DNA from: Actinomycetes bacterium
GTDB taxonomy: Bacteria; Actinomycetota; Actinomycetes; Actinomycetales; Cellulomonadaceae
Length of the DNA stretch: 7,024 bases
Direction of reading: 5' to 3'
Assembly: GCA_023426865.1 (NCBI GenBank)
Contig: JAEZBT010000154.1
Coordinates: 1 to 7,024 of the forward strand
The notes under the pieces are model-generated. The model was not told the DNA's origin, made no database searches, and was given only the letters and a program-made list of their open reading frames with translations. Positions 1 through 6,242 of this stretch are shown here, one piece after another. Every line of letters begins with the position of its first letter. The first letter of the stretch is position 1. The translations under genes were made by a program, and so were the position numbers.

Positions 1-49
1 ATCTACAGCGTCTTATTCGTCGGCAGCGTCTGATTTGTATAAGAGACAG
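1..49 (+). other. Residual Illumina Nextera i5 adapter (non-genomic)
   Basis: This is synthetic sequence left from library preparation. Bases 17-30 are exactly TCGTCGGCAGCGTC, the Nextera read-1 primer segment. Bases 31-49 match the 19-bp Tn5 mosaic end AGATGTGTATAAGAGACAG with two mismatches (positions 31 and 35). Bases 1-8 match the P5-side tail ATCTACAC with one mismatch. The eight bases between, 9-16 (CGTCTTAT), sit exactly where the i5 index belongs and differ by one base from the S510 index CGTCTAAT as I remember it. The order and spacing of all four parts fit the adapter. Translation through this stretch gives the known contaminant peptides MYKRQ (plus strand) and SDAADE (minus strand). 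Confidence 0.97.
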
Positions 50-796
50 CCGCACGCGCGTCCGGCACCGCGCGCCGACCGGGACGCCGGGTTCGACACG
101 ATCCTCGCCGAGCCCGTGCCGCTCGCCCGCCGACGCTTCAACGCGACGCCCATCGTGCTCGGGCTGGTCGGGCTGCTGGTCGTGTTCGGGCTGGTCTGGG
201 CGTGGAAGGCACTCACGGCGCCGGCGCCGCCCATCGGCGGGGACGAGGGCCTCGGGCTCACCGAGGATCTGCCCGGGACCGACGAGGGCACCGAGCCCGA
301 CCCGGGCGCAGACCCGAGCACGGACCCGACGACGCCGCCCGCCGACGAGACCACGACACCGGGCACCCCGCCCGTCATCGCGAGCGCCCAGATGCTCGAC
401 CCGCCGCCCGGGGGCGACAACAACGAGCACCCGGAGGCCGTGCCGCTCGCGATCGACGGCGACCCCACGACCTTCTGGTTCACGCGCACCTACGCCTCGC
501 CCACCTACGGCATGAAGGATGGCGTCGGCTACGCGGTGACCCTGGAGGCGCCCGCGACGATCACGACGGTGCGCCTCCAGGTCAACGGGACCGGCGGCAA
601 GGTGGAGGTACGGGTGACCGACCCCGCCACCCCGACCGAGGGCGACGTGCTGGCGCGCGGCGCCCTGTCGCCGGACACGGTGCTCACCCTGGAGGAGCCC
701 ACGGAGGCGCAGCACGTCGTGCTGTGGTTCACGGAGCTGCCGCAGACGCCGGACGGCCGTAACCGCATCGAGCTGCTCGAGCTCCAGCTGTCCTGA
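50..796 (+). CDS. Membrane protein with C-terminal discoidin-like domain, 5'-truncated (MurJ-associated pseudokinase C-terminus)
   Basis: This is the C-terminal 248 residues of a longer protein; the start lies outside the insert, and the apparent TTG start at 35 is inside the adapter. Counting from base 50, residues 1-30 are a charged, presumably cytoplasmic segment. Residues about 34-52 form one hydrophobic helix (PIVLGLVGLLVVFGLVWAW), followed by a Pro/Asp/Thr/Glu-rich linker at 55-108. A beta-rich domain at about 109-248 carries AIDGDPTTFW near 134-143, a hallmark of discoidin-like (F5/8 type C, galactose-binding-like) folds. The same layout is known at the C-terminus of mycobacterial MviN/Rv3910, whose pseudokinase domain recruits FhaA to regulate the lipid II flippase MurJ. 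In many other actinobacteria the pseudokinase is a separate gene between murJ and trxB. The position directly before trxB supports that reading, but the kinase-like part is not in this sequence, so the assignment is inferred. An unrelated discoidin-domain membrane protein is the alternative. Confidence 0.75.
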   Translation, partial: PHARPAPRADRDAGFDTILAEPVPLARRRFNATPIVLGLVGLLVVFGLVWAWKALTAPAPPIGGDEGLGLTEDLPGTDEGTEPDPGADPSTDPTTPPADETTTPGTPPVIASAQMLDPPPGGDNNEHPEAVPLAIDGDPTTFWFTRTYASPTYGMKDGVGYAVTLEAPATITTVRLQVNGTGGKVEVRVTDPATPTEGDVLARGALSPDTVLTLEEPTEAQHVVLWFTELPQTPDGRNRIELLELQLS

Positions 797-881
797 GTCG
801 GTCCGCGGCGCGGGCGGCGGCGTGCTCCGCAGGGCGTTGCGGTGCCGTCGTCGCCACGTCACCCGTGCGTCGGAGGCGCGT

Positions 882-908
882 GGGAACATGGCACATCTAG
901 GATCTGTT
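882..908 (+). promoter_or_regulatory. SigR/SigH-type (ECF) promoter for trxBA
   Basis: GGGAAC at 882-887 is followed, after exactly 18 bases, by GTT at 906-908. This fits the consensus of the thiol-oxidative-stress ECF sigma factors SigR (Streptomyces) and SigH (Mycobacterium): GGAAT/C, 18-19 bases, GTT. trxBA is a classic target of these factors. Transcription would start near 914-917, leaving a leader of about 60 nt before trxB. The match in sequence, spacing and target gene is strong; no experiment is visible here. Confidence 0.78.
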
Positions 909-965
909 GACGCCAACGGCACAGCATCTTGTGCCTGCCACGCCATCTGGCGCACCGCACCGAGT

Positions 966-970
966 GAGGA
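966..970 (+). promoter_or_regulatory. Shine-Dalgarno deciding the trxB start
   Basis: GAGGA lies 5 nt upstream of the GTG at 976. An in-frame GTG at 964 overlaps this motif and has no comparable site of its own. The 976 start also gives the short N-terminus before the FAD-binding motif that is usual in TrxB. Confidence 0.6.
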
Positions 971-975
971 TCAAC

Positions 976-1977
976 GTGACCGACACCCCCCGCGACCTCG
1001 TCATCGTCGGGTCAGGACCGGCCGGCTACACCGCCGCGATCTACGCGGCGCGCGCGGGCCTGGCGCCGGTCGTCGTCGCCGGCTCCGTGACCGCCGGCGG
1101 CGCGCTCATGAACACCACGGAGGTCGAGAACTTCCCGGGCTTCGTGGACGGTGTCATGGGCCCGGACCTCATGGAGACGATGCGCAAGCAGGCCGAGCGC
1201 TTCGGCGCGGAGATCCTGTACGACGACGTCACGCGCGTCGAGCTCGACGGCCCGGTGAAGACCGTGGTCACGGGCAGCGGCGACACGTACCGGACCCGGG
1301 CGGTCATCCTGGCCATGGGCTCGGCGTACCGCGAGCTCGGGCTGCCCGAGGAGAAGCGGCTGTCGGGGCACGGCGTCTCGTGGTGCGCGACCTGTGACGG
1401 CTTCTTCTTCCGCGGCCAGCACGTGGTCGTGGTCGGCGGCGGCGACTCGGCGATGGAGGAGGCGACGTTCCTCACGCGCTTCGCGGAGACCGTGACCGTC
1501 GTGCACCGTCGCGACGCGCTGCGGGCCTCGAAGGTCATGGCCGACCGCGCGATGTCGAACCCCAAGATCCAGTTCGCGTGGAACAGCGCGGTCACCGCGA
1601 TCGCCGGCGACGCCAAGGTCACCGGCGTGACCCTGCGCGACACCGTGACCGGCGCGGAGCGCGAGCTGCCCGCGACGGGCCTCTTCGTCGCCATCGGGCA
1701 CGTGCCCCGCAGCGAGCTCGTGGCGGACCAGGTCGCGCTCGACGCCGAGGGCTACGTCCTCACCGGCGGCGAGGGCCGACGCGGGACCGCGACGAGCGTC
1801 CCCGGCGTCTTCGCGTGCGGCGACCTGGTGGACCACACCTACCGTCAGGCGATCACGGCGGCCGGTTCCGGCTGCGCCGCGGCGCTCGACGCCCAGCACT
1901 ACCTCGCGGCGCTCGTCGACTCGGCCGAGCCGCCCGTGCCCGCGAGCCTGCCCGACAAGATCGAGGAGACCCTGTGA
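976..1977 (+). CDS. trxB: Thioredoxin-disulfide reductase
   Basis: NADPH-dependent FAD flavoenzyme (EC 1.8.1.9), cytoplasmic; it passes electrons from NADPH to thioredoxin. The protein is 333 aa, close to the usual 310-335. It shows the N-terminal FAD dinucleotide-binding motif GSGPAGYTAA at 12-21, the redox-active CATC at C137-C140, the NADPH-binding GGGDSAMEEA at 154-163, HRRD at 177-180 (the arginines contact the NADPH 2'-phosphate in the family), and the C-terminal FAD motif GVFACGD at 277-283 followed by RQAITAAGSG. No key residue is missing. The GTG start at 976 is chosen because GAGGA sits 5 nt upstream and the N-terminus then matches the family; TTG 907 and GTG 964 are in frame but would add unusual sequence, and TTG 907 overlaps the promoter. 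The stop overlaps the trxA start by 4 nt, so the two genes form an operon and are probably translationally coupled. The upstream SigR-type promoter suggests induction by disulfide stress. Confidence 0.97.
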   Translation: MTDTPRDLVIVGSGPAGYTAAIYAARAGLAPVVVAGSVTAGGALMNTTEVENFPGFVDGVMGPDLMETMRKQAERFGAEILYDDVTRVELDGPVKTVVTGSGDTYRTRAVILAMGSAYRELGLPEEKRLSGHGVSWCATCDGFFFRGQHVVVVGGGDSAMEEATFLTRFAETVTVVHRRDALRASKVMADRAMSNPKIQFAWNSAVTAIAGDAKVTGVTLRDTVTGAERELPATGLFVAIGHVPRSELVADQVALDAEGYVLTGGEGRRGTATSVPGVFACGDLVDHTYRQAITAAGSGCAAALDAQHYLAALVDSAEPPVPASLPDKIEETL

Positions 1978-2303
1978 GCACTGTCCACGTCACCGACGAC
2001 ACGTTCGAGGCGGAGGTCCTGAAGTCGGACGTCCCCGTCCTCGTCGACTTCTGGGCCGAGTGGTGCGGCCCGTGCCGCCAGGTCGCCCCGATCCTGGAGG
2101 AGCTGTCCAACGCCTACGCGGGCCGGGTGAAGATCGCCAAGATCGACACTGACGCGAACCCGCGCATCGCGCAGGCCTACGGGATCATCTCGATCCCGAC
2201 GCTCAACGTGTACCAGCGCGGCGAGCTCGTGAAGCAGATCGTGGGCGCGCGGCCGAAGCCCGCGCTCGTCAACGAGATCGAGGACGTGCTGGCCAACGCC
2301 TGA
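1974..2303 (+). CDS. trxA: Thioredoxin
   Basis: Small cytoplasmic dithiol-disulfide oxidoreductase that reduces target proteins (for example ribonucleotide reductase, peroxiredoxins and methionine sulfoxide reductase) and is itself re-reduced by TrxB. At 109 aa it is typical for the family. The active site WCGPC is at 30-34, inside FWAEWCGPC, and the conserved cis-proline is P75 in SIPT. D26 (VDFWA) is the buried acidic residue of the fold. The start is GTG at 1974, overlapping the trxB TGA in a GTGA arrangement, with GAGGAG at 1963-1968 and a 5-nt spacer. This fits coupled translation from the trxB message. A strong hairpin terminator follows 17 nt after the stop. No anomaly is seen. Confidence 0.97.
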   Translation: MSTVHVTDDTFEAEVLKSDVPVLVDFWAEWCGPCRQVAPILEELSNAYAGRVKIAKIDTDANPRIAQAYGIISIPTLNVYQRGELVKQIVGARPKPALVNEIEDVLANA

Positions 2304-2320
2304 GGCCGGCTGCGACGTCG

Positions 2321-2357
2321 ACGAGGGCCCGCAGGGACGATCCCTGCGGGCCTTCGT
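2321..2357 (+). terminator. Hairpin terminator of trxBA
   Basis: The inverted repeat has a 12-bp perfect core, GGCCCGCAGGGA (2326-2337) and TCCCTGCGGGCC (2341-2352), around the 3-nt loop CGA. The stem extends outward by a G-T wobble and four more Watson-Crick pairs to 2321 and 2357, giving 17 bp in all. No T-run follows, which is common for actinobacterial terminators. It sits 17 nt after trxA stop and separates that operon from the aminotransferase. Confidence 0.85.
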
Positions 2358-2435
2358 GCGTCTCCGTCCCGCCATGCGGACGGCGGCGGCCCTCCGGTGG
2401 GACGAATGCTGTGCAACGCGCCCCGACCTGCGTGG

Positions 2436-2448
2436 CAGACTCGATCCA
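2436..2448 (+). promoter_or_regulatory. Candidate -10 element for a leaderless aminotransferase transcript
   Basis: CAGACT at 2436-2441 matches the actinobacterial -10 pattern TANNNT except at the first base. It ends 6 nt before the ATG at 2448, which puts a transcription start on or next to the A of the start codon. No Shine-Dalgarno sequence is visible just upstream of that ATG, as expected for a leaderless message. A -35 element is weak at best (GTGCAA at 2411-2416, 19-nt spacer). This is inferred from spacing and motif only. Confidence 0.4.
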
Positions 2449-3809
2449 TGACTCCCCAGAACGGCGAGCCGATCGGGCAGGTGACGCCTGCCACCGGTGG
2501 CGCCGCCCCCATCGCCCAGCCCGTCAGCGGGACCCGCCTCGACCCGTGGGTCGACACCTACGCCGACCGGACGCACGGCATGCGTGCCTCCGAGATCCGC
2601 GCCCTCTTCGCCGTCGCCAACCGGCCCGAGGTCGTCTCGCTCGCCGGCGGCATGCCGTACCTCGAGGGCCTGCCCCTGGAGGCGCTGGCAGAGTCCGCCC
2701 ACGAGCTCGTGCTGAAGCGGGGCACGACGGCGCTGCAGTACGGCGGCGGCCAGGGCGACGAGACGCTGCGCGAGCAGATCCTCGAGATCATGCGGATGGA
2801 GCACATCCACGCCCATCCCGACGACGTCGTCGTCACCACCGGATCGCAACAAGCGCTGGATCTTGTGACGCGGCTGTTCGTGAACCCCGGCGACGTCATC
2901 GTCGCCGAGGCGCCCAGCTACGTCGGGGCCCTGGGTGTGTTCCGGTCCTACGAGGCCGACGTCGTGCACGTCCCCCTGGACGAGGACGGGCTGGTCCCGG
3001 AGGCGCTCGACGAGACGCTGACCCGGCTCGAGTCCGAGGGCCGGCGCGCGAAGCTGCTGTACACGGTCCCGAACTTCCACAACCCCGCCGGTGTGACGCT
3101 GTCGCCCGAGCGTCGGCCGCGGATCCTGGAGATCGCGCGGCGCCACGGCGTCCTGGTGGTCGAGGACAACCCGTACGGCCTGCTCGGCTTCGAGGGCGAG
3201 CCCTATCCCGCCATGCGCGCCATGGACGAGACGGGCGTCGTCTACCTCGGGTCGTTCTCCAAGACGTTCGCGCCGGGCTACCGGGTCGGCTGGGCGGTGG
3301 CGCCCCCCGGCATCCGCGAGAAGCTCGTCCTGGCGAGCGAGTCCGCGATCCTGTGCCCGTCGAACGCGTCGCAGCTCGCGGTGTCGACGTACCTGACGAA
3401 CCACGACTGGCGCGGCCAGATCAAGGCCTACCGCGAGATGTACCGCGAGCGCCGAGACGCCATGGTGGCTGCCCTCGCCGAGTACATGCCCGAGGCGTCG
3501 TGGACCGTGCCGAAGGGTGGCTTCTACACCTGGGTCAAGCTGCCGTACGGCATCGACGCCCGTGCCATGCTCCCGCGGGCCGTGACGGCGCTCGTCGCCT
3601 ACGTGTCCGGCACGGCGTTCTACGCCGACGGGCAGGGCTCGGACCACATGCGCCTGTCGTTCTGCTACCCGACGCCTGAGCGGATCCGCGAGGGCGTCCG
3701 TCGCCTCGCGGGCGTCGTGGCCGCGGAGGCCGAGCTGGTGCAGATCTTCGGCACCGACGCCCACCCCGACGGCGGCCAGGTGCAGACGGCAGGCCCGGAG
3801 ACCGTCTGA
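2448..3809 (+). CDS. PLP-dependent class I/II aminotransferase (2-aminoadipate aminotransferase-like)
   Basis: Fold-type I PLP enzyme of 453 aa that transfers an amino group from an amino acid to a 2-oxo acid. Residues 36-66 (VDTYADRTHGMRASEIRALF, then SLAGGMP) resemble the LysN/aminoadipate and MocR-catalytic-domain branch. Visible motifs: the TTGSQQALDL phosphate-binding turn at 130-139; PNFHNPAG at 208-215, where N212 is the PLP-contacting Asn; VEDNPYG at 238-244, where D240 pairs with the pyridine nitrogen; the Schiff-base lysine K272 in GSFSKTFAPGYRVGW; and the carboxylate-binding R402 in HMRLSF. There is no N-terminal DNA-binding domain, so it is an enzyme rather than a full MocR regulator. 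The substrate cannot be told from sequence; lysine, aromatic or branched-chain amino acids are possible. ATG 2448 is preferred because GTG 2397 and ATG 2406 would add a non-conserved tail. The gene is separated from trxA by a terminator and converges with parB; it has no obvious link to either system. Confidence 0.9.
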   Translation: MTPQNGEPIGQVTPATGGAAPIAQPVSGTRLDPWVDTYADRTHGMRASEIRALFAVANRPEVVSLAGGMPYLEGLPLEALAESAHELVLKRGTTALQYGGGQGDETLREQILEIMRMEHIHAHPDDVVVTTGSQQALDLVTRLFVNPGDVIVAEAPSYVGALGVFRSYEADVVHVPLDEDGLVPEALDETLTRLESEGRRAKLLYTVPNFHNPAGVTLSPERRPRILEIARRHGVLVVEDNPYGLLGFEGEPYPAMRAMDETGVVYLGSFSKTFAPGYRVGWAVAPPGIREKLVLASESAILCPSNASQLAVSTYLTNHDWRGQIKAYREMYRERRDAMVAALAEYMPEASWTVPKGGFYTWVKLPYGIDARAMLPRAVTALVAYVSGTAFYADGQGSDHMRLSFCYPTPERIREGVRRLAGVVAAEAELVQIFGTDAHPDGGQVQTAGPETV

Positions 3810-3831
3810 CCGTCGGGCTATCCCTCCGTCT

Positions 3832-3866
3832 GGAGAGTTGTGCTCGTCCGGCGAGCAGGAGTCTCC
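3832..3866 (+). terminator. Imperfect hairpin after the aminotransferase gene
   Basis: The outer stem is GGAGA (3832-3836) with TCTCC (3862-3866). The inner stem is TGCTCG (3841-3846) with CGAGCA (3852-3857), around the loop TCCGG. The connecting 4x4 bases can form a T-A and a T-G pair between two mismatches. It begins 22 nt after the stop codon and has no T-run. It is a plausible terminator for the plus-strand gene. Confidence 0.5.
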
Positions 3867-3934
3867 GCTACGGGGGTGGTGCGCGTGGGTCTCGGTGGCG
3901 TCGCTGGCGAGAGGCACCGGGGGCCGCGCCGCGA

Positions 3935-3952
3935 CTAGAGCGAAAGCTCTAG
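3935..3952. terminator. Perfect hairpin with GAAA tetraloop between convergent genes
   Basis: CTAGAGC (3935-3941) and GCTCTAG (3946-3952) form a perfect 7-bp stem around GAAA, which is a stable GNRA tetraloop in a plus-strand transcript (TTTC on the minus strand). It lies 60 nt past the parB stop and 125 nt past the aminotransferase stop, so it could end either transcript. There is no T-run in either direction. The function is inferred from position and structure. Confidence 0.5.
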
Positions 3953-4012
3953 CTCACCGTCGGGCGACAGGCGGAACGTCGGAGATCGGCGACGCGGTCG
4001 GTGAACAGGTGC

Positions 4013-5098
4013 TCAGCGGAGCAGGCCGGGGTCGTCCGGGGCGATGACGTCGAGGATCCGGTTGAGGTCCTGCACCGAGGCGAACTCCACGGTCAGGCGG
4101 CCCTTCGACTTGCCGAGCGCCACCTTGACGCGCGTGTCGAAGCGGTCGGAGAGCCGGGACGCGAGGTCGTCCAGGGCGGCGATCCGGTCCCCGGGCCGCG
4201 GCGCGCGTGCCGCCGGCTTGGGCGTCTCCGGCTCTCCGCCCAGGGCGACGATCTCCTCGGTCGCCCGCACGGAGAGGCCCTCGGCGACGATGCGTTGCGC
4301 CAGCCGCTCCATGGCCGCAACGTCGGGCAGGCCGAGGAGGGCACGCGCGTGGCCGGCCGACAGCACCCCCGCCGCGACGCGACGCTGGACGAGCGGAGGC
4401 AGGCGAAGCAGCCGGAGCGTGTTCGTGATCTGGGGCCGCGAGCGGTGGATCCGCTGCGCGAGCTCGTCGTGGGTGCAGGAGAAGTCGTCGAGGAGCTGCT
4501 GGTAGGCGGCCGCCTCCTCCAGCGGGTTCAGGTCGCTGCGGTGGAGGTTCTCCAGGAGCGCGTCCCGCAGGAGCTCGTCGTCGCCCGTCTCGCGGATGAT
4601 CGCCGGGATGGTCGTCAGGCCGGCCTGCTGGCTCGCCCGCCACCGGCGCTCGCCCATGATGAGCTCGTACCGCGCCTCGGCGTCGCCCTCGTCGAGCGGG
4701 CGCACGACGACCGGCTGCAGCACGCCGATCTCGCGGACGGAGGCCACCAGCTCGACGAGCGCCTCCTCGTCGAACACGGTCCGCGGCTGACGGGGGTTCG
4801 GTCGGATCTCGTCGAGCAGGATCTCCGCGAAGCTCGCGCCGGGCACGGGGACGAGCTCCGGGCCGGCGGGAGCGGCTTCCGGTCCGTCCTCTGGGGCGGC
4901 CGCAGGGGTCGGCGGCGCGGTCGGGGGCTTCGTGACGTCACCGCGGCCGTCGCCCGCGGGCGGTGCTCCGTCCGTCGGGGCGACGGTGTCCGACGGCGGG
5001 CCCGGGAAGAAGACGTCGACCGGGCGGGCGTCGCGCTCGTTGCCCGTCGGGATGAGCGCGCCGAGTCCGCGACCCAGTCCACGCCGCTTCTCGGCCAT
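4013..5098 (-). CDS. parB: Chromosome-partitioning protein ParB
   Basis: CTP-dependent DNA clamp that loads at parS sites, spreads along the origin region and stimulates ParA. At 361 aa it is typical of chromosomal ParB. The N-terminus RRGLGRGLGALIP (5-17) is the conserved ParA-interaction region. A Pro/Ala/Asp-rich linker at about 38-85 follows, then the N-terminal CTPase domain with NPRQPRTVFDEEAL (101-114), GERRWRA (149-155, nucleotide-binding) and ENLHRSDLNPLEEA (183-196). The helix-turn-helix that reads parS is at about 208-232 (DELAQRIHRSRPQITNTLRLL). The C-terminal 45 residues are the dimerization domain. The start ATG at 5098 has AAGGAG at 5104-5109 with a 5-nt spacer and overlaps the parA TGA by one base, so parA and parB are coupled. 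The reading frame stays open upstream to 5473, but that part lies inside parA and is not ParB-like. Confidence 0.97.
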   Translation of the reverse strand: MAEKRRGLGRGLGALIPTGNERDARPVDVFFPGPPSDTVAPTDGAPPAGDGRGDVTKPPTAPPTPAAAPEDGPEAAPAGPELVPVPGASFAEILLDEIRPNPRQPRTVFDEEALVELVASVREIGVLQPVVVRPLDEGDAEARYELIMGERRWRASQQAGLTTIPAIIRETGDDELLRDALLENLHRSDLNPLEEAAAYQQLLDDFSCTHDELAQRIHRSRPQITNTLRLLRLPPLVQRRVAAGVLSAGHARALLGLPDVAAMERLAQRIVAEGLSVRATEEIVALGGEPETPKPAARAPRPGDRIAALDDLASRLSDRFDTRVKVALGKSKGRLTVEFASVQDLNRILDVIAPDDPGLLR

Positions 5099-6111
5099 CA
5101 GTGCTCCTTCGTGGGGACGGCGTCCGCGGCGGGCGTGCCTGGCGTGACGGTGGGGGGATGTGCGCGTTCGGCGAGCTCCCGCGCGGCTGCGAGGTAGGAG
5201 AGTGCGCCGGTCGAGCCGGGGTCGTACGTCATGACCGTCTGGCCGTAGCTCGGCGCCTCGGAGATGCGAACCGACCGGGGGACGGTCGTCCGGAGGGTCT
5301 GTTCCGGGAAGTGCTCGCGCACCTCCGCGGCGACCTGCTGCGCAAGGTTGGTCCGCGCGTCGTACATCGTCAGGACGATCGTCGAGACGTGCAGCAGCGG
5401 GTTGAGGTGGTTCTTGATGAGCTGCACGTTCTTGAGGAGCTGGCTGAGGCCCTCGAGCGCGTAGTACTCGCACTGGATGGGGATCAGCACCTCGCGGGCC
5501 GCCACGAACGCGTTCACCGTGAGCAGGCCGAGGCTCGGGGGGCAGTCGATGAAGACGTAGTCGAGGCGGTCCTCGCCGGCGGCCTCACGGTGCTCGAGGT
5601 ACGCCGCGACAGCGTTGCGCAGTCGGTTCTCCCGCGCGACCAGCGAGACGAGCTCGATCTCCGCGCCCGAGAGGTCGATCGTCGCGGGGGCGCACAGCAG
5701 CCGCGGGATGCGCGAGGAGCGCTGCACGACGGCGGCCAGCTCCTCGTCCTCGACCAGCACCTCGTAGACCGAGGGGGTGCCCGCGCGGTGGTCGACGCCG
5801 AGCGCCGTCGACGCGTTCCCCTGCGGGTCGTTGTCGATGACGAGCACGTTGAGGCCCGCCTGCGCGAGCGCCGCAGCGAGGTTGACGGCGGTCGTGGTCT
5901 TGCCGACGCCACCCTTCTGGTTGGCGATCGTCAGGACGCGGGTGGACTCCGGGCGCGGGAAGCGCCGGCCCGACAGCTCGATCCGCCGACGGGCGTCAGC
6001 CGCCAGCTGGGCGGCGAGGGGCGTGCTCTCGTCCACCTGGGGAAGCCCGTCGATGATCGCCGCACGTCGGGCGTCCTCCGAGGCTTCCTCGTGGACCTCG
6101 TGGTACTCCAC
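5098..6111 (-). CDS. parA: Chromosome-partitioning ATPase ParA (Soj)
   Basis: ParA/MinD-family ATPase that binds DNA nonspecifically as an ATP dimer and moves ParB-parS complexes to segregate the origin. With the GTG start at 6111 it is 337 aa: an N-terminal extension of about 60 residues, the deviant Walker A KGGVGKTT at 66-73, the A' motif IDNDPQGNAST at 92-102, the Walker B region VFIDCPPSLGLLTVNA at 186-201, and the switch/interface segments PIQCEYYALEG and PRSVRISEAPSYGQ. All catalytic residues are present. The 6111 start is preferred because AGGAGG (6116-6121) lies 4 nt upstream. GTG 6138 would add nine residues but has only a weak site before it. The TGA shares one base with the parB ATG. 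The rsmG stop lies about 130 nt upstream on the same strand, so all three may be cotranscribed. Confidence 0.96.
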   Translation of the reverse strand: MEYHEVHEEASEDARRAAIIDGLPQVDESTPLAAQLAADARRRIELSGRRFPRPESTRVLTIANQKGGVGKTTTAVNLAAALAQAGLNVLVIDNDPQGNASTALGVDHRAGTPSVYEVLVEDEELAAVVQRSSRIPRLLCAPATIDLSGAEIELVSLVARENRLRNAVAAYLEHREAAGEDRLDYVFIDCPPSLGLLTVNAFVAAREVLIPIQCEYYALEGLSQLLKNVQLIKNHLNPLLHVSTIVLTMYDARTNLAQQVAAEVREHFPEQTLRTTVPRSVRISEAPSYGQTVMTYDPGSTGALSYLAAARELAERAHPPTVTPGTPAADAVPTKEH

Positions 6112-6115
6112 CGCT

Positions 6116-6121
6116 CCTCCT
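6116..6121 (-). promoter_or_regulatory. parA: Consensus Shine-Dalgarno AGGAGG for parA
   Basis: On the minus strand, AGGAGG occupies 6121-6116, 4 nt before the GTG at 6111. This perfect anti-16S match is the reason for preferring 6111 over the in-frame GTG at 6138, although the spacing is slightly short. Confidence 0.6.
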
Positions 6122-6185
6122 GCTCTCGGGTCGGTCACATCCTGCCACCCGGCGGGCGCGCGTCCTTCCGCTCCACAGCGATGTG

Positions 6186-6200
6186 GGCACGCGGCGTGCC
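6186..6200. repeat. 15-bp inverted repeat between rsmG and parA
   Basis: GGCACGC (6186-6192) and GCGTGCC (6194-6200) are exact inverted copies around a single G. The element lies in the 104-131 nt gap between the rsmG stop and the parA start. It could be an operator or a weak attenuating hairpin (5-bp stem GGCAC/GTGCC with a 5-nt loop). In sequence this GC-rich, a palindrome of this size may also be chance. Confidence 0.35.
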
Positions 6201-6242
6201 GTCGGCAGTCCCGGTCGACGCACGACCTGGCTGCGTCGGGGG

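Noticed and set aside
35..49. Apparent TTG start giving MYKRQ at the N-terminus of the first gene
   Set aside because: It is encoded by the Tn5 mosaic end of the adapter; the real start lies outside the insert.
827..842. Hairpin CCGCA/TGCGG with a 6-nt loop after the first gene
   Set aside because: A 5-bp stem without a T-run is expected by chance in sequence this GC-rich; not enough to call a terminator.
907..975. N-terminal extension of trxB from TTG 907 or GTG 964
   Set aside because: TTG 907 overlaps the promoter GTT and neither start has a proper ribosome-binding site; the family N-terminus begins at 976.
1899..3917. 672-aa open frame on the minus strand
   Set aside because: It lies antisense to trxA and the aminotransferase, crosses the intergenic gap, is rich in Arg/Ala/His/Gly as expected of a GC-rich shadow frame, and shows no family motif.
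5099..5473. N-terminal extension of parB inside parA
   Set aside because: The frame is open but antigenic to no ParB feature; the ATG at 5098 has a good AAGGAG and gives the conserved GLGRGL N-terminus.
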